Assembly: GCF_009674825.1 (NCBI RefSeq)
Contig: NZ_WKJH01000006.1
Location: 1 to 64,000, forward strand
From: Maribacter luteus
GTDB taxonomy: Bacteria; Bacteroidota; Bacteroidia; Flavobacteriales; Flavobacteriaceae
Reading direction: 5' to 3'
Length of the DNA: 64,000 bases
The notes under the pieces were generated by a model, which was given only the letters and a program-made list of their open reading frames with translations, ran no database searches and was not told the origin of the DNA. The translations under genes were made by a program, and so were the position numbers. Below are positions 27,661 through 36,807 of the stretch, one piece after another (the stretch's first letter is position 1; each line of letters opens with the position of its first letter).

Positions 27661-28077
27661 TTGGATTTGGGAAGAATCGTTGCTTTGGATTATGGGAAAA
27701 AACGCACTGGAATCGCAATTACAGATGAATTACAGATAATTGCTTCTGGGCTTACTACCGTAAAAACCCCTGAACTCATTGCTTTTTTGAAAAAGTATGT
27801 TTCCGATGAGAATGTTGAGCGATTTGTGGTCGGGGAACCCAAGCAAATGGATTATACCCCTTCTGAGGCAGAGGAGTTGATTACACCTTTTTTAAAACAT
27901 TTAGGAAGAACATTTCCCGATATTCCCATTGAAAGGCAAGATGAGCGTTTTACCTCAAAAATGGCTTTTCAGTCCATGATCGATGGAGGAATAAAAAAAA
28001 AACAACGCAGAAACAAAGCGTTAATCGATGAAATAAGTGCAACCCTGATTTTACAGGCTTATATAAATAGAAAATAA
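27661..28077 (+). CDS. ruvX: Holliday junction resolvase-like RuvX/YqgF
   Basis: 138 aa with an RNase H-like fold, the normal length when started at the TTG at 27661 (MDLGRIVALDYGKKRTGIA). The first catalytic Asp is Asp10 in ALDYGKKRTGIA; a later GEPKQMDY segment and RQDERFTS carry the other acidic residues. The family acts in pre-16S rRNA processing and/or branched-DNA resolution. The longer frame to 27607 crosses the -7 box, so I reject it. The stop TAA is followed directly by the def ATG at 28078, so the two are one operon. Confidence 0.9.
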   Translation: MDLGRIVALDYGKKRTGIAITDELQIIASGLTTVKTPELIAFLKKYVSDENVERFVVGEPKQMDYTPSEAEELITPFLKHLGRTFPDIPIERQDERFTSKMAFQSMIDGGIKKKQRRNKALIDEISATLILQAYINRK

Positions 28078-28668
28078 ATGGTATTACCTATTGTCGCTTA
28101 TGGTGACCCCGTGTTACGTAAAGTAGGAAAGGAAATTGAAAAGGATTTTCCCAAATTGGATGAATTGATCGAAAATATGTGGGAGACCATGTACAATGCA
28201 AGTGGAGTAGGATTGGCTGCTCCGCAAATAGGCTTGGCTTTGCGGCTTTTTATTGTCGATGCCACTCCCTTTGCTGAAGATGATGAACTCACCGAGGCTG
28301 AGCAAAACAGAATAAAAGGATTTAAGAAAGTATTCATCAATGCCAAGATAGAAGAAGAGACAGGTAGCGAATGGAATTTTAACGAAGGTTGCCTTAGTAT
28401 ACCTGATATACGTGAAGATGTTTCCCGTAAGGATACGATTACCATTACTTATGTAGATGAGAATTTTAAGAAGAATACCGAAACCTTTGATGGGGTATTG
28501 GCAAGGGTCATCCAACATGAATATGATCATATTCAAGGCATCTTGTTCACCGATAAGTTATCCTCTTTGAAAAAGAGATTACTTAAAGGTCGATTGGCCA
28601 ATGTATCCAAAGGAAAAGTAAATGTGGAGTATCGTATGCGATTTCCGAATATGAAAAAAGGCAGATAA
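28078..28668 (+). CDS. def: Peptide deformylase
   Basis: 196 aa. It removes the formyl group from the N-terminal Met of nascent proteins; a metal enzyme acting near the ribosome. The three signature motifs are present: GVGLAAPQIG (43-52), EGCLS with the metal Cys (103-107) and HEYDH (147-151). An acidic insertion (EDDELTEAEQNR) between motifs 1 and 2 is usual in Bacteroidota. It is cotranscribed with ruvX, whose stop codon it abuts, and followed by the DUF5606 gene after 57 nt. Confidence 0.96.
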   Translation: MVLPIVAYGDPVLRKVGKEIEKDFPKLDELIENMWETMYNASGVGLAAPQIGLALRLFIVDATPFAEDDELTEAEQNRIKGFKKVFINAKIEEETGSEWNFNEGCLSIPDIREDVSRKDTITITYVDENFKKNTETFDGVLARVIQHEYDHIQGILFTDKLSSLKKRLLKGRLANVSKGKVNVEYRMRFPNMKKGR

Positions 28669-28725
28669 TTTAACGTAGTTATTTGTCTAAATGTAGCATC
28701 TTTGCAACTGAAATTTTTTTAAGGA

Positions 28726-29151
28726 ATGAGTTTAGAGAAAATATTATCAATAGGAGGAAAACCTGGTCTATATCAATTACTGACCCAGACCCGTTCAGGT
28801 TTTGTGGCTGAATCGTTGTTGGATAATAAACGTATTACCATAAGTGCACATAGCAATGTTAGTGTATTGTCAGAAATAGCGATATATACCTTGGAAGAAG
28901 AAATACCCTTAGGCGAAGTATTTCAAAAGATACTGGTCAAAGAGAAAGGTGGTAAGACCGCGATTGGACATAAAGAGGATAAGATTAAATTGGAAGAATA
29001 CTTTTTCGAGGTGTTGCCCAATTATGATGAGGACCGTGTATACCCAAGTGACATAAAAAAAGTGATACAATGGTACAATATTCTTCATGAGAACGGAATT
29101 ACCGAATTTATAAAGGATACGGATTCTGAGGATTCCACGGAAGAAGAATAA
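28726..29151 (+). CDS. DUF5606-family protein
   Basis: 141 aa, soluble and acidic at the C-terminus. It begins MSLEKILSIGGKPGLYQLL, followed by TRSGFVAESLLDNKRI, HSNVSVLSEIAIYT and a middle helix FQKILVKEKGG, which is the pattern of DUF5606 proteins found across Flavobacteriia. The function is unknown. The place after ruvX and def fits an information-processing neighbourhood. A CATCTTTG near-match to the -7 box lies upstream, so it may also have its own promoter. A strong terminator follows. Confidence 0.8.
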   Translation: MSLEKILSIGGKPGLYQLLTQTRSGFVAESLLDNKRITISAHSNVSVLSEIAIYTLEEEIPLGEVFQKILVKEKGGKTAIGHKEDKIKLEEYFFEVLPNYDEDRVYPSDIKKVIQWYNILHENGITEFIKDTDSEDSTEEE

Positions 29152-29172
29152 AAAAGATTACATAGAACTATT

Positions 29173-29207
29173 AAAAAAGCCCTGACCTTATTAAGTCAGG
29201 GCTTTTT
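29173..29207. terminator. Strong bidirectional terminator
   Basis: Stem AAAGCCCTGAC (29176-29186) with GTCAGGGCTTT (29195-29205), 8-nt loop, A and T runs on both sides. It serves the DUF5606 gene and the convergent hexosaminidase gene. Confidence 0.9.
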
Positions 29208-29230
29208 GATTTAAATAAGTCCTTGGGTAC

Positions 29231-30847
29231 TTAGTCTTTCTTTATTTCTTTATAACTGTATTTGCTCTTTTTCCAATCGATCAATGGAGATGCATAATAT
29301 TTGACATCCATGCGGTCCAGATAGGGGGCTTGGTTGGCCAAGCGTAGCTTGTAGTTTTCCCAATTGCGATTTTCCTTGGATGTCCAGCTGAGTTCGGAAT
29401 AACCAATAACGCGCGGGAATGCCAGATATTCCAATTCACCCATATTACTGATGGTTTCTGACCATAAAGGAGCCTCAACACCGAGAATGTTCTCCATGGG
29501 TATACCCTCGTATTCCTCGGGTGTCCAAACATAAGCGGAATCGACAGGGATATACGCTGCCCAGTGCAGCCCATGTTTTGAAAGGGTGTCATATTGCATG
29601 TCCAAATAGGCCCTTTTAGCAGGAGAGAGAATGATCTTCATGCCTCTTTTAACCGCCTTTTGGGCATTGTCTCCACTAGACCAATATTGTGATATGGAAC
29701 TGGAGTCAACTTCGGCAGAAGCGATTTCATCCCAGCCGATCATTTTTTTTCCGTGCTTCTGTACAATTTTCTCTACTTTTTCAACAAAATGGATATAGTC
29801 GTTTTTTTTGGTGACGTGGCTTTCATCACCACCGATATGAAAATAGGGGCCAGGAGTTATTTCGGAAATCTCACGAACAACATCATCGATAAAAGCATAC
29901 ACCGTATCCTTTCTCGTGTCAAAAGTGCTAAAACCTACTCGTGTACCTTCATAAAGTTTAGGGGTTTTACCATTTCCGTTTAAAAATGGATAAGAGACCG
30001 ATGCGGCATTGGTATGCCCGGGCATATCTACTTCAGGTATAATGGTCATATGATGTTTGGATGCATAGGCAACGATTTCTTTATAATCTTCTTGGGTATA
30101 AAAACCACCGGCTTCACCACCGACTTCCGTGCTTCCACCGATTTCGGTCAATTTCGGCCAAGATTTTATTTCGATTCGCCACCCTTGGTCATCGGTCAAA
30201 TGTAAATGCAGGATATTGATTTTATAGTAAGCCAAAAGGTCTATGTATTTTTTTACGTCGTCAACACTGAAGAAGTGCCTGGCCACATCGAGCATTGCCC
30301 CTCTAAACCCAAAAGTTGGGTTGTCAACGATTTTTCCAGAAGGTATTGGCCAAATTCTCTGCTCTGCCAGGGTGTCATTGCTTTGCTCGGGAATAATCTG
30401 CCGTAATGTTTGGATTCCCCTAAAAGCACCTTCTGCGGTATTTGAGTTTATGATAACCGAATCCGGATTAATATAAAGCTCGTAAGATTCGGGTGCGTTA
30501 AGTTCAAGGCTATCTGATCGGTTTATGTAAATGATGCGCTCAATAGGATTGGTTCCTGCCTCATTCACCGGAACATCCAAATCTATTTTAGCTTTGATCT
30601 TGTCGGCCAAAAACTGCCCAATTTCAAAAAAACCTTCATCCTTTTGGTTGGTGTAGATAGCTGTATGGCGATCTAAACCAAAGGTTTTGTTCGTCGCAAT
30701 TATCTTCAGTGGCTTTGGAATGAGGTTTTCTTTTGACAAATCGGTAGGTGGAAAATCAATTTGTTTTTTTTGTTCTTTCTGGCAAGCCGTAATGATTGCA
30801 CTGATAAATAATACGGTCAAGACTCTCGTTACAATGGATCTTATCAT
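29231..30847 (-). CDS. Beta-N-acetylhexosaminidase, GH20 family, lipoprotein
   Basis: 538 aa. The signal peptide ends in a lipobox-like ITAC (Cys22), so it is probably an outer-membrane or periplasmic lipoprotein. GH20 marks: an N-terminal GH20b domain, then ARHFFSVDDVKKYID, LHLHLTDDQGWRIEIKSWP, PEVDMPGHTNA and the catalytic pair Asp341-Glu342 in HIGGDESH, where Glu is the acid and Asp assists the substrate's acetamido group. C-terminal LGVEAPLWSE and YLAFPRVIGYSELSW are typical. It releases terminal GlcNAc/GalNAc from chitin oligomers or glycans. It lies 27 nt after the GDSL-esterase gene in the same operon. Confidence 0.93.
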   Translation of the reverse strand: MIRSIVTRVLTVLFISAIITACQKEQKKQIDFPPTDLSKENLIPKPLKIIATNKTFGLDRHTAIYTNQKDEGFFEIGQFLADKIKAKIDLDVPVNEAGTNPIERIIYINRSDSLELNAPESYELYINPDSVIINSNTAEGAFRGIQTLRQIIPEQSNDTLAEQRIWPIPSGKIVDNPTFGFRGAMLDVARHFFSVDDVKKYIDLLAYYKINILHLHLTDDQGWRIEIKSWPKLTEIGGSTEVGGEAGGFYTQEDYKEIVAYASKHHMTIIPEVDMPGHTNAASVSYPFLNGNGKTPKLYEGTRVGFSTFDTRKDTVYAFIDDVVREISEITPGPYFHIGGDESHVTKKNDYIHFVEKVEKIVQKHGKKMIGWDEIASAEVDSSSISQYWSSGDNAQKAVKRGMKIILSPAKRAYLDMQYDTLSKHGLHWAAYIPVDSAYVWTPEEYEGIPMENILGVEAPLWSETISNMGELEYLAFPRVIGYSELSWTSKENRNWENYKLRLANQAPYLDRMDVKYYASPLIDWKKSKYSYKEIKKD

Positions 30848-30874
30848 AATGCTATTTCTAAATCTAATATTAAC

Positions 30875-31525
30875 TTATTGGTCTACAAATGGTTTTAATG
30901 TGGAATACCAAATTTCATATCCTTTAGGGTTCATATGTAATCCGTCTTCGATAAATAAATCAGGGATTAATTTTTTACTGTTTAACATGGGGTTCCAGAT
31001 ATCCGCATAACGTAATTGATCATCTTTTTTGCATAACTTTTTGAATTTTCGATTCAAACGTTTGTAATTGCGTTTTAAGAACCATCTGGATAGGCTGGGC
31101 TTGGTTGAAATAATAATAATTTGGGTCTTGGGATTGTTGACCTTGATTTTGTTTATTATCTGGGTCATCGTTTTCATTATCGCCCTTATTTTTGTTCCTG
31201 AGGCAATATCATTGTCACCTTCATAAATGAATATTTTGTAAGGATTGAACCTAGTGATCAATTCGTCGGAATATGCCAATAGATCTTTGGCTTGTGACCC
31301 TCCAAATCCAGTGTTGACTATTTGATGTTCAGGAAACCGGTCTTGTAGATCTTTCCAGATTCTAATACTGGAACTGCCCGTAAATAATACCGTTTCGTTA
31401 CTGGGATTCCACAGGGTGTCGTATTTATTTTGAATAAGTGCCACTTCATTTTCAAAAGGAACGGAATCTTGGGAATTCCCAAAAAAGGCAATGAAAATAA
31501 AAATTGAAGATATCAAAAATCTCAT
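30875..31525 (-). CDS. Secreted SGNH/GDSL hydrolase
   Basis: 216 aa with a signal peptide (cleavage near FFGNSQ). SGNH blocks: FTGSSSIRIW with the nucleophile Ser in GSSS (50-53), NTGFGGSQAKD (block II Gly), YEGDNDIASG (block III Asn) and EDGLHMNPKGY with Asp194 and His197 (block V). Members of this subgroup are esterases or acetylhydrolases acting on glycans. Its position before the GH20 hexosaminidase gene, in one operon, suggests joint breakdown of an acetylated amino-sugar polymer; that is inference. A TATCTTTA promoter-like box (31543-31550, minus) lies upstream. Confidence 0.85.
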   Translation of the reverse strand: MRFLISSIFIFIAFFGNSQDSVPFENEVALIQNKYDTLWNPSNETVLFTGSSSIRIWKDLQDRFPEHQIVNTGFGGSQAKDLLAYSDELITRFNPYKIFIYEGDNDIASGTKIRAIMKTMTQIINKIKVNNPKTQIIIISTKPSLSRWFLKRNYKRLNRKFKKLCKKDDQLRYADIWNPMLNSKKLIPDLFIEDGLHMNPKGYEIWYSTLKPFVDQ

Positions 31526-31818
31526 TCCGGTAATTTGATTCCTAAAGATAGGTCTATTCTTTTAAAAATTAGATACGGAGCAATCCAATTTATCGAAAAT
31601 ATCCCAAAATCAAGAGGGGAATTAATGTAAATGCCGGTTGTGATTTTAAACTGATTCTAATTGAGATATCTCTTATGAGGGAGTATTTTGAAATTGGCCC
31701 TATATTTTCAATGGTTAAGAAAAATATCTCCGCTTCATTCTATTTTATTGATCTAGAAAGCTTTAACTTTCTAGTACTATTCAAAACACAATTAATTTTA
31801 ATCTAAAATTCAATTATC
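31526..31818. other. Divergent intergenic region with an inverted repeat
   Basis: 293 nt with no gene between divergent promoters. It carries TATCTTTA on the minus strand (31543-31550) and, in the leader of the plus-strand gene, a perfect 8-bp inverted repeat CTAGAAAG (31753-31760) / CTTTCTAG (31767-31774). Confidence 0.5.
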
Positions 31819-32151
31819 ATGAGTGATTTAGCGGAAAAACTTGCTAAGCTTAAAGACACTGCAGAGAGTCAGTTGAAAGAATGTGGAGTTACTGATATTG
31901 ACCAAGAACTATTGCAAACCTTAGTGAATCGTTTGCGAACAATGATCAACAACAAGGACGCTACATTGGTTTCTGGCAAAGATGCTTCTGAATTGGAAAC
32001 GGTTCGAAGGAATTTCGTGCAAAAGAAACTTGGTATAACCGACAAGGAAAAAGCCATGGCGGCCATTCATAAAGTAGTCGAAAAAATGTCCGGAATCAGG
32101 ATGAAAAGTAGACCTGCTTTTTATTATCTAGTACAACAGGAATTAAGTTAA
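31819..32151 (+). CDS. DUF2853-family protein
   Basis: 110 aa, helical, cytoplasmic. The pattern CGVTDIDQELLQTLVNRL, then DATLVSGKDASELETVRRNF, VQKKLGITDKE and a C-terminal RPAFYYLVQQ matches DUF2853 proteins, which are about 110 aa and widespread in Bacteroidota and Proteobacteria. The function is unknown. It is monocistronic, with an AT-rich leader containing an 8-bp inverted repeat and its own terminator 25 nt after the stop, which suggests independent and possibly strong expression. Confidence 0.82.
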   Translation: MSDLAEKLAKLKDTAESQLKECGVTDIDQELLQTLVNRLRTMINNKDATLVSGKDASELETVRRNFVQKKLGITDKEKAMAAIHKVVEKMSGIRMKSRPAFYYLVQQELS

Positions 32152-32175
32152 AACGTAATTAAAGGGTTTTAATAT

Positions 32176-32205
32176 AGGCAGTCTATATAAGGCTGCCTTT
32201 TTTTT
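32176..32205 (+). terminator. Terminator of the DUF2853 gene
   Basis: Stem AGGCAGTC (32176-32183) with GGCTGCCT (32191-32198), followed by eight T on the plus strand. Confidence 0.88.
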
Positions 32206-32253
32206 ATGGGGTTGATATCGACCTTAAATGAAAATGTATGTTATTGTGTTGTA

Positions 32254-32832
32254 TTAAACACGTGATTTACTTCTTCTCATTCTTTTGGGCCCATACCAGA
32301 GCCAAAATCCGGTAATCGTAAAAATAAGAAGGGCTATACCCATTATTGAGGTGTAAATAACTTTTATCAATCCGCCCGAGGTATTAAAATACTTATCCAG
32401 AATAGAGCCATCGTGAATGTTCTCTATAAAATCGCTATATCTTTTGTCTACATGCAGAACATCTCCGGTAGCACCGTCGAGTTGTATGCCCCAAAAATGG
32501 TCGGTAAAAACGAACTTAACACTCCCTTTTTCCTTTCTTATGTCAATTCTGTCTATTTCAGTGGATATATTGGGTGATACTGAATCTCGAAGTACTAGTA
32601 CGGCCTTTGTATGTAAGCTGTCAATAGGTAACCATTTTTTTAAATCCGTTGATGTGCCCACATAGGTTTCGGGCATCAAAACTCCATTACTATGTTTTTT
32701 CCATCCCAAAAGAAATCCGGTTACCGATATAAAAAAGAAAAAAATGAATAAGGCCGCACCTGTGATACGATGAATTTTTCGAAAGATCCTAAGGGTTCTG
32801 GCTTGTTTTGTTCTTTTATTCGCTTGGGTCAT
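32254..32832 (-). CDS. PepSY-associated membrane helix protein
   Basis: 192 aa. Two hydrophobic spans: near residues 24-45 (ITGAALFIFFFFISVTGFLL) and 158-180 (MGIALLIFTITGFWLWYGP), with a periplasmic segment between them that ends in FTDHFWGIQLDGATGDVL, the PepSY-TM pattern. Conserved His lie in KIHRITG and ENIHDG. Members occur beside siderophore receptors or as ferric reductase-like membrane proteins, but here no iron-uptake gene is adjacent, so the substrate is open. The gene has its own gap on both sides and is not part of the ars operon, from which a terminator separates it. Confidence 0.78.
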   Translation of the reverse strand: MTQANKRTKQARTLRIFRKIHRITGAALFIFFFFISVTGFLLGWKKHSNGVLMPETYVGTSTDLKKWLPIDSLHTKAVLVLRDSVSPNISTEIDRIDIRKEKGSVKFVFTDHFWGIQLDGATGDVLHVDKRYSDFIENIHDGSILDKYFNTSGGLIKVIYTSIMGIALLIFTITGFWLWYGPKRMRRSKSRV

Positions 32833-32944
32833 ATTTTCTTTTGCGCCAATCAGTTTTGTATTGGATTATAAACTTAGCTCTTTTCCTGATAGTAGGGGTT
32901 TTTTAATTGAAGAAGGCACAAAAATATGGTTTTGTGGTGGACCG

Positions 32945-32977
32945 AAAAAAACACTGGCAAAAAAGCCAGTGTTTTTC
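32945..32977 (-). terminator. Terminator of the arsenic operon
   Basis: Stem ACACTGGC (32951-32958) with GCCAGTGT (32965-32972), extended by flanking A/T pairs and A and T runs. It follows the acr3 stop at 33006 on the minus strand. Confidence 0.88.
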
Positions 32978-33005
32978 TTTATGTCCAGTTGCCTTTCATT
33001 CGATT

Positions 33006-34055
33006 TTAAGCTGTGGCTTTCAGGTAATATTTTTTGCGTAACCAGAATGATACCCTAACCAATAGGATTAAGGCAGGAACCTCAACCAAAGGCCCAATGA
33101 CCCCTGCAAAAGCTTGTCCAGAGTTTAGGCCGAAGACCGCAATGGCCACGGCAATGGCCAATTCAAAATTATTGCCCGCTGCAGTGAAAGCAACAGAGGC
33201 TGTTTTGTCATATTCCGCTCCCATTGCCTTAGTAAAGAAAAAGCCAATAATGAACATAAGGCTAAAATAGACAAGAAGCGGTATGGCTATAATAAGTACA
33301 TCCATAGGGATTTGGACGATTAATTCACCTTTAAGAGAGAACATGACCACAATTGTGAATAATAGGGCGATCAATGTCAAAGGGGAAATAGTTGGAATGA
33401 ATTTTTTCGTATACCATTCCTCACCTTTGAGCTTAACCAATAGTAATCTACTTAGAATACCTAATAAAAAAGGTATGCCCAAATATATCGCTACGCTTTC
33501 TGCAATAGTTCCGATTGAAATATCAACGATGGCCCCTTCGAACCCAAAATAGGGAGGAAGAACGGTAATGAAGATCCAGGCATAAAAACTGTAGCCGAAT
33601 ACTTGGAAAATACTGTTCAAAGCTACCAATCCTGCGCCATACTCGCTACTGCCTTCTGCAAGATCGTTCCAAACAAGGACCATGGCAATACATCGGGCCA
33701 GACCAATTAAAATAAGTCCTACCATATATTCCGGATAATCCCGTAAAAAGGTAATTGCTAATATGAACATTAAAACCGGCCCGATAATCCAATTTAATAC
33801 TAGTGAGATGGACAAGATCTTGGTATTTCTAAAAACTTTTGGCAAAAGAGAATAATTCACCTTAGCCAAAGGAGGGTACATCATTAGTATCAAACCGATT
33901 GCGATGGGAATATTCGTGGTTCCACTACTGAAAGAATTTATAATATCGGGAAATGTAGGAACAAAGTAACCAATACCAACTCCTATGGCCATGGCGATAA
34001 AAATCCAAAGGGTTAAATAACTGTCGAGAAAGCTCAATTTTTTATTACGTGCCAT
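33006..34055 (-). CDS. acr3: Arsenite efflux transporter, ACR3 family
   Basis: 349 aa, about ten membrane spans. It exports arsenite (antiporter) from the cytoplasm. Family marks: [19 protein letters not shown] at the start, [17 protein letters not shown], and the conserved [18 protein letters not shown] with the essential-type Cys122; late [20 protein letters not shown] is also characteristic. The ATG at 34055 gives the usual MARNKKLS start; a TTG nine bases upstream would overlap arsC. It is the last gene of the arsR-arsM-arsC-acr3 operon, 2 nt after the arsC stop, with a terminator following. Confidence 0.93.
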   Translation of the reverse strand: MARNKKLSFLDSYLTLWIFIAMAIGVGIGYFVPTFPDIINSFSSGTTNIPIAIGLILMMYPPLAKVNYSLLPKVFRNTKILSISLVLNWIIGPVLMFILAITFLRDYPEYMVGLILIGLARCIAMVLVWNDLAEGSSEYGAGLVALNSIFQVFGYSFYAWIFITVLPPYFGFEGAIVDISIGTIAESVAIYLGIPFLLGILSRLLLVKLKGEEWYTKKFIPTISPLTLIALLFTIVVMFSLKGELIVQIPMDVLIIAIPLLVYFSLMFIIGFFFTKAMGAEYDKTASVAFTAAGNNFELAIAVAIAVFGLNSGQAFAGVIGPLVEVPALILLVRVSFWLRKKYYLKATA

Positions 34056-34057
34056 TT

Positions 34058-34687
34058 TTAACAATTGATTTGGGAGAAAACATAAAATAATTCGGTGGCG
34101 ATTTGAAGGCTTCTTTCAGTATATTCTTCGGCCTGCTGTGGGGTATTGTCGAAAGCCTTCGGGTCTTCAAAGGTTATGGGGATTCGCTTTTCCGCACCAG
34201 CGATAAAAGGGCAGCCCCCATCAGCTTGTGAGCAGGTCATGATTGCTGCAAACCCAGATTTCGGATTGAATTCACTATCCAATTTTTTTGAAAATCCGAT
34301 GACGGGGTGTTCGTTAGCGGCATATTTAATACTATAGACCGGATTTGCCTCTTGGGAAAGTTGCTCAATTTCAAAACCTGAATTGCGTAATGTTTCAGCT
34401 ACCATAGGAAAAAGGGCCGTAGCCTCTGTGCCTCCGGAATAGCATTGTACATTGGATATACCAAAATGATATGCTAGGGTTTGTGCCCAAATTTGCGATA
34501 AATGGCTTCTGCGCGAATTGTGTGTGCAGATAAAGTTTATGCGTATTGACTGGTTATCGTTGGCCTTTGATTGAATAAAATCGATCAAGGGTTGTAGGGT
34601 TTCTTTTCGTTCGATGGAAATTGTGTCGATGTCGAGCGTTGAAACAATTATCGCTATCTTTTCGAATACGGAATGTGTGGTTGTCAT
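34058..34687 (-). CDS. arsC: Arsenate reductase / low-molecular-weight tyrosine phosphatase type
   Basis: 209 aa. It reduces arsenate to arsenite for export. The phosphatase-like loop is [10 protein letters not shown] (CX5R, Cys54 to Arg60), then [13 protein letters not shown], the redox-type segment [12 protein letters not shown] and the conserved Asp in [11 protein letters not shown]. About 48 residues precede the loop, where thioredoxin-coupled ArsC starts almost directly; the extension ([19 protein letters not shown]) is helical and typical of the Bacteroidota form. Cys83, two Cys near the middle loop and the C-terminal Cys could complete a disulfide relay. It is 19 nt after arsM and 2 nt before acr3. 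Confidence 0.88.
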   Translation of the reverse strand: MTTTHSVFEKIAIIVSTLDIDTISIERKETLQPLIDFIQSKANDNQSIRINFICTHNSRRSHLSQIWAQTLAYHFGISNVQCYSGGTEATALFPMVAETLRNSGFEIEQLSQEANPVYSIKYAANEHPVIGFSKKLDSEFNPKSGFAAIMTCSQADGGCPFIAGAEKRIPITFEDPKAFDNTPQQAEEYTERSLQIATELFYVFSQINC

Positions 34688-34706
34688 TTTTTATTCTGTT
34701 TTACCA

Positions 34707-35594
34707 TTAACAGCAACCGCTATTTGGGTTGCATGATTGTTTTGCTTGAATTTCAGAAAGGTTTATTTTTTCTTTTTCTTGTGGAGTCCCATGTTTTTCA
34801 GCATAGACCGTAATACTGAAAATACCGGTTTCACCTTTATTAAAGGTTTTCACCTCTTCTGGGGAAAGATATTTGCCCAAGATATCTTCGGGAATTACTA
34901 TAGGTTTTTCTTTTTGGATCGTTAAGTTTTGAAAACCTTGATCGATCATTATTTGTAGGTATTCTTTTTTCTGAATCGCACCTGCAACGCAACCGGCATA
35001 CATTTCGGCATCCTCGCGAAGGGCATCTGGAAGTTCGCCGACCAAAACTATGTCGGAAACACTAAAATGCCCACCGGGTTTTAAAACCCTGTACATTTCG
35101 GAAATTACTTTTTTCTTATTGGGAACAAGGTTCAATACACAGTTACTAACAATCACATCGGCAATATTGTCGCTTACGGGCATATCATCAATATCACCCG
35201 TTCTGAACTCTACATTGTTATATCCCAATTTTTCAGCATTGATTCTTGCTTTTTCGATCATGATCGGAGTAAAGTCTATTCCGATTACCTTTCCTTCCGC
35301 TCCCGTTTCATGTCTAGCTACAAAACAATCATTTCCAGCTCCTGAACCTAAGTCGATAACGGTATCCCCTTTTTTGATTTTTGCGAATTGTGTGGGAAGT
35401 CCGCAACCTAGTCCCAAATCGGCTTCTTCGGCATAACCATTGGTTTCTGAATAATCGTCCATCATAATATTGTATACCTTATTTGATGGAGTAGTGGCCC
35501 CGCAGCATGAAGATGCATTTTCAGCTTTACCTTGTTCTGCGATTTTTGCATATCGTTCCCTAACGATATTTTTCAATTCTTGTTCTTTTTCCAT
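34707..35594 (-). CDS. arsM: Arsenite S-adenosylmethionine methyltransferase
   Basis: 295 aa. It methylates As(III) with SAM to methylated arsenicals. SAM-binding DLGSGAGND is at 81-89, followed by VIGIDFTP and the fold's NADVIVSN-type strand. The As-binding Cys positions known from characterised ArsM are present: Cys30/31 (SSCCG), Cys64 (LGLGCG), Cys152 (SNCVLNL) and Cys202 (AGCVAGA). The C-terminus ends in a Cys-rich tail (CNPNSGCC). It lies between arsR (45 nt) and arsC (19 nt). Confidence 0.94.
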   Translation of the reverse strand: MEKEQELKNIVRERYAKIAEQGKAENASSCCGATTPSNKVYNIMMDDYSETNGYAEEADLGLGCGLPTQFAKIKKGDTVIDLGSGAGNDCFVARHETGAEGKVIGIDFTPIMIEKARINAEKLGYNNVEFRTGDIDDMPVSDNIADVIVSNCVLNLVPNKKKVISEMYRVLKPGGHFSVSDIVLVGELPDALREDAEMYAGCVAGAIQKKEYLQIMIDQGFQNLTIQKEKPIVIPEDILGKYLSPEEVKTFNKGETGIFSITVYAEKHGTPQEKEKINLSEIQAKQSCNPNSGCC

Positions 35595-35639
35595 GTATAA
35601 TATGTTATTGCGATAAATCGATTGATTAATAAAAAAATA

Positions 35640-35969
35640 TCAGCAACATTTTTTGTTGGCGATATCCTGGTCTAAGAATTGTAACATTACTTTCTTCATA
35701 TTGGTCCAATTTTCTTCATCGATACAATAGCAGATACTTGTTCCCTCTACATTACCCTTGATTAATCCTAAAAGTTTCAATTCTTTCAAATGTTGTGAAA
35801 TGGTAGGTTGGGCCAGTCCTATCTCTTCTACCAAATCCCCACAGATACAGCCTTCGATTTTAAACAAATGTTGTAAAATCGCTACTCTTGCAGGGTGTCC
35901 AAAAGCTTTGGAAAACAATGCGATTTCATTCTGAAGGTCAGTGAACATTTCAGTTTTCGTTAGTCCCAT
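35640..35969 (-). CDS. arsR: ArsR-family metalloregulator
   Basis: 109 aa winged-helix repressor. FSKAFGHPARVAILQHL, recognition-helix segment LAQPTISQHLKELKLLGLIKG, then the wing. As(III)-sensing candidates are Cys41 and Cys43 in GCICGDLVEE (a variant of the ELCVCDL box), plus Cys80 and Cys82 in TSICYCID and a terminal Cys108-Cys109. It probably represses the whole arsR-arsM-arsC-acr3 operon and is released by arsenite. I see no clear operator in the 112 nt upstream, though TAATATTG there is a near-match to the -7 box. Confidence 0.92.
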   Translation of the reverse strand: MGLTKTEMFTDLQNEIALFSKAFGHPARVAILQHLFKIEGCICGDLVEEIGLAQPTISQHLKELKLLGLIKGNVEGTSICYCIDEENWTNMKKVMLQFLDQDIANKKCC

Positions 35970-36081
35970 TTTTTTATTTTATAAGTTCATTGCAATATTA
36001 CGATTATATATGAAAAGGGCAAAAACTATTGAACTTTTTAACTCATCTTGTTGGTTTAACTCTTCCGTTTGGTAATTAATA

Positions 36082-36807
36082 CTACTTATACCGCTCAACA
36101 AAGCGTTTTAAAATAATCTTGGGTATCGGCGTATCGGTCTTTTTAATACGGGTGATCAGATTATTAGCTTCTTCTGCAGGGAAATAACCATGGTTCTTGT
36201 AGATATTTATTCGTAATATAAATTCGTTGGCATCGGCCTCGGGATGGAATTGGGTTGCGTAGATATGCTGTTTTATCCGGAACATTTGAATAGGACAGGT
36301 TGCTGAGGTAGCCAATAGGACCGCGCCTGGAGGTATGTCATCACATGCTTCTTTATGGCCTACTAGAGCGGAAAAAGTCTCAGGAAGGTTTTTGAGGAGG
36401 GGGTCTTCCTTCCCTTCTTCCGTAATCCTTACCTCAACGCTGCCTATTGGTTCTGAAAAGGTAGTTGAAATGGCGGCTCCACAATAATTACCCAAAAGGC
36501 CATTGCCGGAGCATGCCCCAAGAAAAGGAAAATCCCTATCAACAATATCATCGAAAAGGGTTTTGAAAAAGGCTTCAATGTTTTTTTGAACAAGACTTTT
36601 TTGAAGGGAAGGTGTACTTATATCGAACGGACTGCCTCCTACAATGATTCCTGTATAATCGTTCAGGTCAATTACTGGAATGGCTTTTTCCAAGCGAATA
36701 CGCTCTACATCATTGGGACTCAATCCACCCACCTGCAAAATAGCATTAAACTCACTATCGGCGGTTTCGTCCTCGGGACGAAGCTGTAAAATAAGCAACT
36801 TTTTCAA
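36082..36807 (-). CDS. Class I glutamine amidotransferase-like protein
   Basis: 241 aa, GMP-synthase-like glutaminase domain standing alone. The triad is complete: Cys99 in LGACSGNGLLG, His188 and Glu190 in TQFHPEAD. IIVGGSPFDIS (55-64) forms the oxyanion strand. Such stand-alone domains act as glutaminases or as hydrolases of gamma-glutamyl compounds; the partner is not evident. Its ATG overlaps the stop of the SMP-30 gene by 4 bp, so translation is coupled. It is the last gene of a three-gene minus-strand operon. Confidence 0.85.
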   Translation of the reverse strand: MKKLLILQLRPEDETADSEFNAILQVGGLSPNDVERIRLEKAIPVIDLNDYTGIIVGGSPFDISTPSLQKSLVQKNIEAFFKTLFDDIVDRDFPFLGACSGNGLLGNYCGAAISTTFSEPIGSVEVRITEEGKEDPLLKNLPETFSALVGHKEACDDIPPGAVLLATSATCPIQMFRIKQHIYATQFHPEADANEFILRINIYKNHGYFPAEEANNLITRIKKTDTPIPKIILKRFVERYK

